Origin: Acetanaerobacterium elongatum
Lineage (GTDB): Bacteria > Bacillota > Clostridia > Oscillospirales > Ruminococcaceae
Assembly (NCBI RefSeq): GCF_900103835.1
Contig: NZ_FNID01000014.1
Location: 1 to 64,000 of the forward strand
Direction of reading: 5' to 3'
Length of the DNA stretch: 64,000 bases
Shown piece after piece: positions 1 to 6,956 of the stretch; position 1 is the first letter of the stretch; every line of letters begins with the position of its first letter. Below the pieces are notes generated by a model. That model saw only the letters and a program-made list of their open reading frames with translations, was not told the DNA's origin and ran no database searches. A program made the translations under genes and the position numbers.

Positions 1-1
1 T

Positions 2-280
2 CGTTTCTCCAGCAGCAAGCGAGATAGTTTTACCCTGTTTGAACAAACGGCACTGAAACTGGGTATCAGACATAAACTTATTCGTCCTTATACACCCCGA
101 CACAACGGCAAGGTAGAACGTAGCCACCGTGAAGACCAAAAGCGTTTCTATGACATACACCACTTTTATTCACTCGCCGATTTTGATGTGCAGCTAGCTG
201 CACATCAAAATCGTTCCAATAACATACCGATGCACCCTCTTTGCTGGCTTTCGCCACTTGAAAAGCTTGCTCTTTCCTAA
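2..280 (+). pseudogene. C-terminal part of an IS transposase (integrase-type DDE), cut by the window edge
   Basis: The reading frame is open from the window edge to a TAA at 278-280 and gives 92 residues. It contains the signature RPYTPRHNGKVERSHR, which is the end of the rve/DDE core of IS481/IS3-like transposases; the E of KVER is the usual third catalytic acid. It is followed by FYDIHHFY and SNNIPMHPL, typical of the C-terminal part of this family. The 5' part lies outside the window, so I cannot tell whether the element is intact. The gene contains a perfect 34-bp palindrome (179-212) that still reads as plausible family sequence. The listed type reflects the truncation by the window; it may be a functional gene. 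Confidence 0.8.
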
Positions 281-283
281 CAC

Positions 284-309
284 TGTCCAAGATGTTTGAC
301 AAACCTACA
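284..309. repeat. Probable right end (terminal inverted repeat) of the insertion sequence
   Basis: Just after the transposase stop lies TGTCCAAGATGTTTGACAAA followed by CCTACA. On the other strand this begins TGTAGGTTTGTCAAACATC, the layout expected for an IS terminal repeat starting with TGT. The matching left end is outside the window, so the assignment rests on position and the TGT/ACA end only. Confidence 0.45.
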
Positions 310-454
310 AGTGCCCACATCGTGTCCTGTCAAGCCAAGTGGGTTCTCTTCAATTTGCAGCACCGAATATCTATATATCCGACACATTTCGAGTCACTTA
401 TGAATAGAATAGAGCGAAGGACGTTCTTCAATTTAAGAAAACAAGGTGAACATT

Positions 455-904
455 ATGCCGTGCAACAACACTTTTCCCCGCCGTCAGGTGGCACTTAACG
501 CAGCCAGCGGTGCAGTAGGCCCCCTGCCTATTATAACCACCCTGTTTGCCGAGCCCCTAAACGTAGTTTCCACCACCATTGATACCCGGAATATCGGCTT
601 TTCCAACATCCTGTTACACTTTTCAGGTATTGTAAACCTGCCGCTGGGTATCTCGGTAACCCTTAACTTCCAGATTCGCCGTTCCAGCGAAAACGGCACT
701 GTTGGGGTAGGTTCTACCTACACCTTCTCCACTCTGGTGGATGTGCTGGAGGCAGAGGCCTTCTCGTTCCAGTTCCTGGATGCCGATGTGGAACCCGGCT
801 TCTACACCTATTCTGTTCAGCTATCTACCAACTCCATTATCGACATTACTCCCGGTGCCTCGGTTCAGAATGCAGTACTCAGCGCTCTGGCAGTTGCCGA
901 CTAG
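455..904 (+). CDS. Small DUF4489-like protein, possibly spore or surface associated
   Basis: 149 residues. The start is ATG 455, with AAGGTGA five bases upstream; the in-frame GTG at 446 lies inside that ribosome binding site and is unlikely to be used. The protein has no signal peptide or membrane segment. A C-N-P-rich start is followed by a beta-strand pattern (TTIDTRNIGFSNILLHFSG, LNFQIRR, FSFQFLDADVEPGFYTYSV). This resembles DUF4489-type clostridial proteins, which I infer have a jelly-roll-like fold; function unknown. It stands alone between the IS remnant and the convergent pullulanase gene. Its strands also recall the globular ends of the collagen-like proteins at 9.5-14 kb, so a role on the spore or cell surface is possible but unproven. 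Confidence 0.6.
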   Translation: MPCNNTFPRRQVALNAASGAVGPLPIITTLFAEPLNVVSTTIDTRNIGFSNILLHFSGIVNLPLGISVTLNFQIRRSSENGTVGVGSTYTFSTLVDVLEAEAFSFQFLDADVEPGFYTYSVQLSTNSIIDITPGASVQNAVLSALAVAD

Positions 905-923
905 CCATTGCGCATAGGCCGAA

Positions 924-946
924 AAGCAGCATCAAAACTGCTGCTT
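924..946 (+). terminator. Weak hairpin after the DUF4489-like gene
   Basis: AAGCAGCA (924-931) pairs with TGCTGCTT (939-946) around a seven-base loop, 20 bases after the stop codon. There is no strong T-tract, so it may act as a 3' end stabiliser or a weak terminator. Confidence 0.4.
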
Positions 947-1024
947 AAGGCTGTTAGGGTGTAGTTTAAAAGCATCGCGCTGCAGAGCTGATGGGAAAAA
1001 CACATAAAACGGGATAATAAACAA

Positions 1025-1070
1025 CAAACAGCGGCATTTTAAAACCTAGGTTTTAAAATGCCGCTGTTTG
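1025..1070. terminator. Perfect 46-bp palindrome between convergent genes, possible bidirectional terminator
   Basis: Positions 1025-1047 are exactly complementary to 1048-1070, centred on CCTAGG (1045-1050). The arms contain CAGCGGC and then TTTTAAAA, so a transcript in either direction forms a long hairpin with a GC base and an AU-rich top. It lies between the convergent DUF4489-like gene and the pullulanase gene, where a shared terminator is expected. No T-run follows the stem on either strand, so the mechanism is uncertain. Confidence 0.5.
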
Positions 1071-1356
1071 CGAAAACTTGCATGGAAGAATGCAAAGTGT
1101 GAAATAATCAGAGATGTCGTTGTGCTTTGCCTGTTAAAATATAAATATAAGCATAGTGATGGTTTTTTCTTCGATGCAGCCTGCAACAGGTGGCCAATGT
1201 CCCTGTCTGTTTTTGTATTTATAAAATCATATTTAGTCATACCGGTCTAATTACTTCTCTTGGCAGACCGGCAGCGACCTTTTTCGACAATTATAACATA
1301 AATATATTCTTGTTTCAATTAGTTGTACTGTTAAAAGGTAAAATTTTATTCTAATC
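1071..1356. other. AT-rich intergenic spacer between convergent genes
   Basis: I see no supported gene here. The small frames on both strands lack ribosome binding sites and family resemblance. One imperfect hairpin, CCGGTCT (1242-1248) with AGACCGG (1265-1271), lies 90 bases past the pullulanase stop and could help end that transcript. Confidence 0.5.
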
Positions 1357-3576
1357 TTACTGTTCTTTTACCAGAATCATGGCGCTGATCGGCGGCACAG
1401 CAGCCTCGCCGTTTGAAATCATATACAACGGGGTATTTCCGGCATGTGTGCCATCCGCATATACGCCGTACTGTTCCCCCGGGATGTCGGTTTCGGTGGT
1501 GAAGCGGCAGATAAAGGCTTCGTTTGTGGGGTTGATGATGACGACGATACGCTGGGCCGTATCTCCCGCGGCATCGGCGGTAAGCCGAAAACAGATGCGA
1601 TTCTCCGGCTCGGTATACATAAACTTTAAGAATTTTGCGGTATCCTCGGCAGTGGTCATACGCAGCGCCTTGTGGGCACGCCTAAAGCGGATAAGCCCCT
1701 GATAGTACTCAAATACTTCGTGATATCGCTGCTTATTGCTCCATGTAATCTCGTTTACACTGTCGGGCGAGCGGTAGCTGTTATGCTCCGGCGTTCCGTC
1801 CGGCAGCAGCTTGCGCCTTAAAAATTCCTCTCCCGCATGCAGAAAGGGGATACCCTGTGCGGTAAGCACCAGCACCGCCGCCAGCTTGTTAAGGCTTATC
1901 AGTTCCTTTTCGCTCAAATCGGGGTTTGCCAGCATCAGCTTATCAAACAGCGTGTAGTTGTCATGGCAGGATTCATAGGTAACCGTTTGGGTGGGGCGCT
2001 TGGCAAACGGCGGCTTATCGGGGCGGTACATCACATGCGGGTGTGCGGTAGCGCCTACAATCCCTGCCTTAATAAGCTCTGAAAAACCCCCGTAGGTATG
2101 TGCGGCAAGACACCCGCCAAGGTAACCGCGCTCCTCCGAGCGGAAGGCGCTTCCCTTGATGGCGTCTCGGTAATCGTCATTAAACAGCGCTATGCGATCG
2201 CTAAGCTTCTCGGCATTATACTTGGTGGCGGCGAGATCTCCTCTCAGTGCGGACGGGCCGCCCTGCCAGCCCTCGCCGTAGGCCAGTATGCGGCTGTCGA
2301 TCTCATCCAGCTTGTGACGGATATAATTCATGGTTTGAATGTCGTGCACACCCATCAGGTCAAACCGGAAGCCATCAATGCCGTATTCCTCCACCCAATA
2401 GAGCAGCGAATCGGTCATCAGCTTGCGTACCATGCTGCGCTCGCTGGCAAGCTCGTTGCCGCAGCCCGAACCGTTGGAAAATCTGCCGCTGGTCTTGCGA
2501 TAGTAATAATCGGGCATTACAAGGTTGAGCGGCGAGGTTTCGGTAAAATAGGTATGGTTGTACACCACATCCAGCACCACGCCGATATTGTTGCGATGCA
2601 GCGCTTGGATAAGTGTCTTTAGCTCAAAAATGCGTGCGCTTGGGTCGGCGGGGTTGGTGCTGTAGGAGCCATCGGGCACAAAATAGCTAAAGGGATCGTA
2701 CCCCCAATTGTAGCCGCCCGCAGCAAGATTCTCCTCATCCACCGTCGCGTAATCCATAATCGGCATCAGGTGAACATGGGTAATACCCAGTTCCTTGAGG
2801 TGTGCTATTCCGGTTTTCACCCCAAGCGGGCCCTTGGTGTTCTCCTCGGCAAAGCCAAGGAATTTACCCTTGTGCTCTACGCCCGAATCGGGAGATACCG
2901 TAAAGTCGCGCACATGTACCTCGTAAAGCACAGCATCGGTGGGGTTGTGGGGCAGAACATGGCTATCCTTTATCCATCCTCTGGGGTTGGTTTCGGAAAG
3001 ATTGAGCACCACACCCAGCTTTGCGTTTTCGGTGGAGGCCTTGGCATAAGGGTCTACACACAGGGCGGTTTTCTCCGCCACCGTTACGGCATAAGCATAG
3101 CAAATGCCGTGCAGGTCCCCTTCTACCGTTGCCTGAAAAACGCCCCTTGCGCCGCGCGAAAGCTGCACACGCTTAAAGGGCTGGGAACCGGCCCGGGCGT
3201 AGAGTTGCAGCTCCACCTCGCTTGCAAGCGGCGACCAAAGCCTGAATGTTGTGCTCTTTTTTGTATACTCGGGGCCTAATGGGCCCCCGTAAAAGTAACG
3301 GGCATCAAACTCCGGTGTGTCAAACAGCGAATAGCCTGCCCGGGCAATCATCTCCTGCGCACCGCCCATGTTTACCTTTACAACGCTGCCCAGCTCCAGC
3401 TCCGCGGCAAGGCTTATATCAAAACCTGTTCCGTCAGTGTATAAAGATACCCCCGTCACCTCTGCGGGCGAGCCTGCAACGGCAACGCGCACCTGAGAGG
3501 CAGAAAAACCATCCGCGCCCTCCGCTTTGATTGAGAGCTTTTTAAAGTCCGTAATCCATGCTGAAATCAGATTCAT
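1357..3576 (-). CDS. pulA: Type I pullulanase (alpha-1,6-glucan debranching enzyme)
   Basis: 739 residues from the chosen ATG at 3576, which has GGTGG eight bases upstream; an ATG five codons earlier (3591) has no ribosome binding site. It hydrolyses alpha-1,6 branches in pullulan, starch or glycogen. Domains: an N-terminal beta-sandwich/CBM48 region (about 90-190), then a GH13 barrel. The pullulanase signature YNWGYDP is at about 289-295. The catalytic aspartate is in DGFRFDLMGVHD (about 406), the acid glutamate in AYGEGW (about 435), and the third aspartate in SCHDNYT (about 539). No signal peptide, so probably cytoplasmic, where it would complement the glycogen operon at 49-55.5 kb by debranching stored glucan. 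It is transcribed alone. Confidence 0.93.
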   Translation of the reverse strand: MNLISAWITDFKKLSIKAEGADGFSASQVRVAVAGSPAEVTGVSLYTDGTGFDISLAAELELGSVVKVNMGGAQEMIARAGYSLFDTPEFDARYFYGGPLGPEYTKKSTTFRLWSPLASEVELQLYARAGSQPFKRVQLSRGARGVFQATVEGDLHGICYAYAVTVAEKTALCVDPYAKASTENAKLGVVLNLSETNPRGWIKDSHVLPHNPTDAVLYEVHVRDFTVSPDSGVEHKGKFLGFAEENTKGPLGVKTGIAHLKELGITHVHLMPIMDYATVDEENLAAGGYNWGYDPFSYFVPDGSYSTNPADPSARIFELKTLIQALHRNNIGVVLDVVYNHTYFTETSPLNLVMPDYYYRKTSGRFSNGSGCGNELASERSMVRKLMTDSLLYWVEEYGIDGFRFDLMGVHDIQTMNYIRHKLDEIDSRILAYGEGWQGGPSALRGDLAATKYNAEKLSDRIALFNDDYRDAIKGSAFRSEERGYLGGCLAAHTYGGFSELIKAGIVGATAHPHVMYRPDKPPFAKRPTQTVTYESCHDNYTLFDKLMLANPDLSEKELISLNKLAAVLVLTAQGIPFLHAGEEFLRRKLLPDGTPEHNSYRSPDSVNEITWSNKQRYHEVFEYYQGLIRFRRAHKALRMTTAEDTAKFLKFMYTEPENRICFRLTADAAGDTAQRIVVIINPTNEAFICRFTTETDIPGEQYGVYADGTHAGNTPLYMISNGEAAVPPISAMILVKEQ

Positions 3577-3681
3577 AACGTTAACCACCATTTTTAAGGC
3601 TTTGAGAACTGCTTTTAGCCTGATAGATTCTACAATATGTTAGGGTGTCATTCTGTATGATTCATAGCTATGTAAACTTGT

Positions 3682-4485
3682 CTATACACCCATTTGGGTG
3701 AGAAACTCATCGGTTACCTTTTTATAACGGGGATAATCCACCGCTATAGAGTTGGCATGGGTGGCACCGGGTATCTCCTCATACCGGAACAGCTTGTTTG
3801 ATTGGGCCAGTTGCCGCCCCATCTCGGTAGGCACCTTCTGATCCGCCCCGCCGTGGATGATAAGCGCAGGGATTTGAAGGCTCTGTGCTGCCTGGAGTAT
3901 GTTTACATCCTTCACCCGTGCGCCGGAGGCTATCCGGATAAACGCCCTTGCCAGCGGCAGCGCCAACACAAGCAAGCGCGGGTAAGCGGTAATAATCTGG
4001 TGGCGGATAATCTCATTCCACGAGGTATAGCCACAATCGGCTATGCAGAAGCTTAGGCGGCTATCCTTAGCCGCCATCAGCAGCGAGATAGCTGCACCCA
4101 TCGACTCCCCCATCACACCGAAAACGGGGTGCTCCACTCCGTCAGCCTTTGCAATTTCCTGAAGCTTTCCTATCCACGCCATGGAATCGCGGTGCTCGTA
4201 GAAGCCAAAGGTCACAAAACCATCATCACTTCTGCCATGACCCACATGGTCAGGAATGATTACGTTAATTCCCCTAGGCAGAAAAAGTGGCAGGTATTTA
4301 ATCGCACTGATATAAGGGTAGGTATGCCCGTGGTTGAAAAGAACATACACGCCCTTGGGTTTTTTCGCACGGTAATAGTGCGCGCACAGCCGATAGCCGC
4401 GCTCACTTTGCAGGTATAGCTCTTCATTTTCAAGGTGATAATAGTCGGGCTCAAGCATATTGCCGCAGCTTTGCTCGCTTTTCAA
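3682..4485 (-). CDS. Alpha/beta hydrolase (serine aminopeptidase/lysophospholipase-like, S33), probably a truncated product
   Basis: 267 residues if translated from TTG 4485. The fold is clear: an oxyanion loop FNHGHTYPYIS, DHVGHGRSDD, the nucleophile elbow GESMG, and late acid and histidine elements (IHGGADQKVP, GATHAN). This matches monoglyceride lipase-like hydrolases of the Hydrolase_4 family; the substrate is unknown. No ribosome binding site precedes this TTG. The reading frame continues upstream through a TAA at 4525-4527 into an ATG (4599) with AGAGG seven bases before it, encoding a hydrophobic helix. So the natural product was probably a membrane-anchored hydrolase, now interrupted by a nonsense codon. 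Translation of the hydrolase part alone is uncertain. Confidence 0.8.
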   Translation of the reverse strand: MKSEQSCGNMLEPDYYHLENEELYLQSERGYRLCAHYYRAKKPKGVYVLFNHGHTYPYISAIKYLPLFLPRGINVIIPDHVGHGRSDDGFVTFGFYEHRDSMAWIGKLQEIAKADGVEHPVFGVMGESMGAAISLLMAAKDSRLSFCIADCGYTSWNEIIRHQIITAYPRLLVLALPLARAFIRIASGARVKDVNILQAAQSLQIPALIIHGGADQKVPTEMGRQLAQSNKLFRYEEIPGATHANSIAVDYPRYKKVTDEFLTQMGV

Positions 4486-4524
4486 AACCGCATCATAGTC
4501 CCGTTTTTGCGGGCGGAGAACCGT

Positions 4525-4599
4525 TTATGCGATTACTGCCGCCGCAGCCGAAAAAGCAGCCGCCAGCAGCACAGCGATAAGTATATATAACCACCACAT
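4525..4599 (-). CDS. 24-residue hydrophobic peptide; detached membrane anchor of the hydrolase
   Basis: ATG 4599 has AGAGG seven bases upstream and encodes MWWLYILIAVLLAAAF followed by SAAAAVIA, then TAA at 4525-4527. The peptide is one transmembrane helix with little else. Fourteen sense codons in the same frame separate this stop from the TTG at 4485, and no other stop intervenes. Read through, the two pieces make a 305-residue type II membrane hydrolase, a known arrangement for S33-like enzymes. I therefore infer a nonsense mutation (or sequencing error) rather than an independent small gene, though a standalone membrane peptide cannot be excluded. Confidence 0.6.
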   Translation of the reverse strand: MWWLYILIAVLLAAAFSAAAAVIA

Positions 4600-4699
4600 A
4601 AATGAACCTCTGTCCGTATTAAATTGTCAGGTTGTATTGCTAATATTATAACATATTAACGGTATTATTTCACTGGTGGACGCAAATTAGGTTACAGAA

Positions 4700-5326
4700 T
4701 CAGCGTTTACGTGGGATATAAACCGGCATACCGGTGCGGATATCGGTTACCGAAAGGGTACGGCTGCCTTTTCGCTCCAGCTTTAAGAGGGTGGAAAGGG
4801 CATTTACCGGGTCAAGCACCGCTTTATACTGCTCGCTAAGCTCGGTTTGATTCAGGATGGTTTTATCTGTGCAGTTGATTTCGGTATGCTCACAAAAACC
4901 CGCAAAGGTGATTTCTATGCAGTTGTTTACAATTTCGGCATTACCGGTAACCGGCAGGGTTCTCTTCAGATAGTTATGGTGCAGCAGCACGCGCCCCGGC
5001 CTGTGAGGGCAGATATAGAGGCCGATATCTGCGTTTTGGGTTAGCGCCCCGCTGAAACGGTTGATGGTGTCCTCCCCCGCCTCGGTATACCGGTAAACCG
5101 CATTAATCTGCCGGTTGTTTACACCAAGCGAAAGCGTTCCGTTTTCATACATGCCCTGAACCACCAACCCGCTAATCCGGTAGCTGCCGCCGAAGCTTAC
5201 CTGTGTCACCCATTCCCCCGATTCCAGCAGGGATATCACATTCACATTTTCGGGCAGCTGCTTGCCAAACGACAGTATCTCGGGGTTCTTCATGACGGTA
5301 AAGCCTGGGGTATGTCCTGAACTCAT
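4700..5326 (-). CDS. Unrecognised 208-residue cytoplasmic protein
   Basis: The ATG at 5326 has GGGGAGGA a few bases upstream, so this is very probably a real gene. I do not recognise the family. There is no signal peptide or membrane helix. The middle (about 45-150) is rich in predicted beta strands with aromatic and glycine positions (QVSFGGSYRISGLVVQGMY, FAGFCEHTEINC). The C-terminal end is basic (VYIPRKR). Three cysteines fall in the second half. It is monocistronic, divergent from degV, with the split hydrolase downstream on the same strand. Confidence 0.7.
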   Translation of the reverse strand: MSSGHTPGFTVMKNPEILSFGKQLPENVNVISLLESGEWVTQVSFGGSYRISGLVVQGMYENGTLSLGVNNRQINAVYRYTEAGEDTINRFSGALTQNADIGLYICPHRPGRVLLHHNYLKRTLPVTGNAEIVNNCIEITFAGFCEHTEINCTDKTILNQTELSEQYKAVLDPVNALSTLLKLERKGSRTLSVTDIRTGMPVYIPRKR

Positions 5327-5519
5327 AGGATATCCTCCCCATTGTAATTCTTTTTACAAATGTATATTGGTAAGGCTTACATTTTATACGAATTACAGAG
5401 AGTTAACCGTGGGCTAGGTTGGTACGACATCAACTGTTTTTGGAGAAAGGTTCAAAGTAATTGCTTTGTTTTCGTAAAGCTGATGAAAAGAACAGTAGTA
5501 TTTTCCATAGAAAATATGA

Positions 5520-5525
5520 TATAAT
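5520..5525 (+). promoter_or_regulatory. -10 box TATAAT upstream of degV
   Basis: A perfect TATAAT lies 37 bases before the degV start codon. The best -35 candidate, TAGTAT with 18 bases of spacing, is weak. Confidence 0.45.
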
Positions 5526-5562
5526 AACCGCAAGGACACCCTGACGTTGGAGGAAGCAACCT

Positions 5563-6402
5563 ATGATTAAAATCAGTGCAGACAGCACCTGCGATCTCTC
5601 ACCCGAGCTTGTAAAGGCTTTAGACATTACAATCACACCGCTTGGAATTGTTGTGGGCGGCGAGAATTTTCACGATGGGGTAGACATCTTCCCTTCCGAT
5701 ATCTTCCGCTATGTGGACAAAGAGAACAAAACCTGCAAAACTGCGGCGGTAAACGTATATGAGTACCAGCAGGTTTTCAAACGGCTTTCTTCTCAGTATG
5801 AGGCGGTAATACATATCTGCATCAGTGCCGATTTCTCTTCCTGCTTTCAAAACGCCTCGGTTGCCGCGCAGGATTTTGATAATGTTTATGTGGTAGACTC
5901 CCGCAATCTTTCCACCGGTAGCGGGCATGTGGTTTTCGACGCGGCGCTGATGGCCCGCGAGGGGCTGGCACCCGAAGAGATTGTTCGCAGGCTTCAGGCT
6001 CTTGTTCCAAAGGTGGAGGCTAGCTTTGTCATCGACAGGCTGGAGTACCTGCATAAGGGCGGGCGCTGTTCCACTGTGGCCAAGCTCGGTGCAAATCTGC
6101 TGCAGCTTAAGCCCTGCATTGAGGTCATCAACGGGAAGATGACGGTAGGCAAAAAATACCGCGGCCGTTTTGACACCTGCCTTGAGGCCTATGTGAAAGA
6201 CCGCCTCTGTGATCGTACCGACATCGATTACAGCCGCCTTTTTATTACCCATCCTCAGTGCACGCCCGAAACCGTAGCACTTGTAAAAAGAACGGTGGAA
6301 CAGTATGCGCACTTTGATGAGGTCTATGAAACCAACGCGGGCTGTACCGTTTCCAACCACTGCGGGCCGTTTACGCTCGGCATCCTGTTTAAGCGGAAGT
6401 AG
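5563..6402 (+). CDS. DegV family fatty acid-binding protein (FakB-like)
   Basis: 279 residues. ATG 5563 is preceded by GGAGGAAGC at good spacing. The protein begins MIKISADSTCDLSPELV, the DegV signature, and has VDSRNLSTGSG at about 125 and YLHKGGRCSTVAKLGA at about 165, both typical of DegV proteins that cradle a fatty acid. Members of the family deliver acyl chains to the fatty acid kinase FakA for phosphorylation and use in phospholipid synthesis; no fakA is seen here, so the partner would be encoded elsewhere. Two small genes follow on the same strand before a strong terminator, so they may share a transcript. Confidence 0.9.
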   Translation: MIKISADSTCDLSPELVKALDITITPLGIVVGGENFHDGVDIFPSDIFRYVDKENKTCKTAAVNVYEYQQVFKRLSSQYEAVIHICISADFSSCFQNASVAAQDFDNVYVVDSRNLSTGSGHVVFDAALMAREGLAPEEIVRRLQALVPKVEASFVIDRLEYLHKGGRCSTVAKLGANLLQLKPCIEVINGKMTVGKKYRGRFDTCLEAYVKDRLCDRTDIDYSRLFITHPQCTPETVALVKRTVEQYAHFDEVYETNAGCTVSNHCGPFTLGILFKRK

Positions 6403-6461
6403 TATCCGTGCTTGGCTGTACAGCTTGCAGAATAACATAATTATAGAAAGAAGTGTTTTAC

Positions 6462-6686
6462 ATGCCCGATATAAAATACGAAATTGTAAAGGAATTAGGT
6501 GTTCTGGCCGAGGGACGCAACGGCTGGACCAAGGAGCTAAACCTTGTAAGCTGGAACGACCGTGAGCCGAAATATGACCTGAGAGAATGGGCCCCCGACC
6601 ATGAGAAGATGGCAAAGGGTATTACCCTTTCAAACGAAGAAGCTGCCGAGCTAAAAAAGCTGCTCAATGCCATCCGCGACCTGTAG
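6462..6686 (+). CDS. YdbC/PC4 family single-stranded nucleic acid-binding protein
   Basis: 74 residues from ATG 6462; a purine stretch AGAAAGAAG lies about ten bases upstream. The sequence has the compact PC4 (transcriptional coactivator p15) pattern of the YdbC group: a start IKYEIVKELGVL, then KELNLVSWNDREPKYDLREW in which the PKYDLREW strand is characteristic, and a C-terminal helix. YdbC of lactic acid bacteria is a homodimer that binds single-stranded DNA and RNA; the cellular role is unclear. It lies 59 bases after degV. Confidence 0.85.
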   Translation: MPDIKYEIVKELGVLAEGRNGWTKELNLVSWNDREPKYDLREWAPDHEKMAKGITLSNEEAAELKKLLNAIRDL

Positions 6687-6714
6687 TTTCTGCTCTTGAA
6701 AGAGGTGAACCGTA

Positions 6715-6897
6715 TTGAATTACGGTATATTTAAGGGCGGTAAGTTTACAGGCGGTGAAGACAGGCCTTCGGCTATCCGCCGCCATATGGGTAACGAGAA
6801 AAAGCCAAAACTGCGCAGACGTTTTGGCTGCCTGATGCTGGTGCTGCCTGTAGCAGCAATTCTGCTTTACCTTGTTCTACGGTCCGGCATACGTTGA
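6715..6897 (+). CDS. Small single-pass membrane protein, unknown function
   Basis: 60 residues. The start codon is TTG 6715, with AAAGAGGTGA six bases before it, a strong site that decides the start. The first 35 residues are polar and basic (HMGNEKKPKLRRRFG) and are followed by one membrane helix, CLMLVLPVAAILLYLVL, and a short tail. The positive-inside rule puts the N-terminus in the cytoplasm. No family recognised. It ends 13 bases before a strong terminator and is probably co-transcribed with the upstream gene, 28 bases away. Confidence 0.7.
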   Translation: MNYGIFKGGKFTGGEDRPSAIRRHMGNEKKPKLRRRFGCLMLVLPVAAILLYLVLRSGIR

Positions 6898-6906
6898 AAC
6901 CAGAAC

Positions 6907-6945
6907 AAAAGCACCCGGGAGTTCAGAGGCTCCCGGGTGCTTTTT
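6907..6945. terminator. Strong intrinsic terminator, probably bidirectional
   Basis: GCACCCGGGAG (6911-6921) pairs perfectly with CTCCCGGGTGC (6930-6940) around an eight-base loop and is followed by TTTTT. AAAA on the other side lets it also end the convergent permease transcript. Confidence 0.93.
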
Positions 6946-6956
6946 AGTCTATCGGT

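Noticed and set aside
1046-1250. Two small overlapping frames on opposite strands near the 46-bp palindrome
   Set aside because: Both begin within or next to the palindrome, have no ribosome binding sites and look like chance frames.
2098-2622. Plus-strand frame of 174 codons over the pullulanase gene
   Set aside because: It is an antisense shadow of a gene with intact catalytic motifs.
5620-6615. Long minus-strand frame opposite degV and the YdbC-like gene
   Set aside because: It is antisense to two genes with clear family motifs and good start signals.
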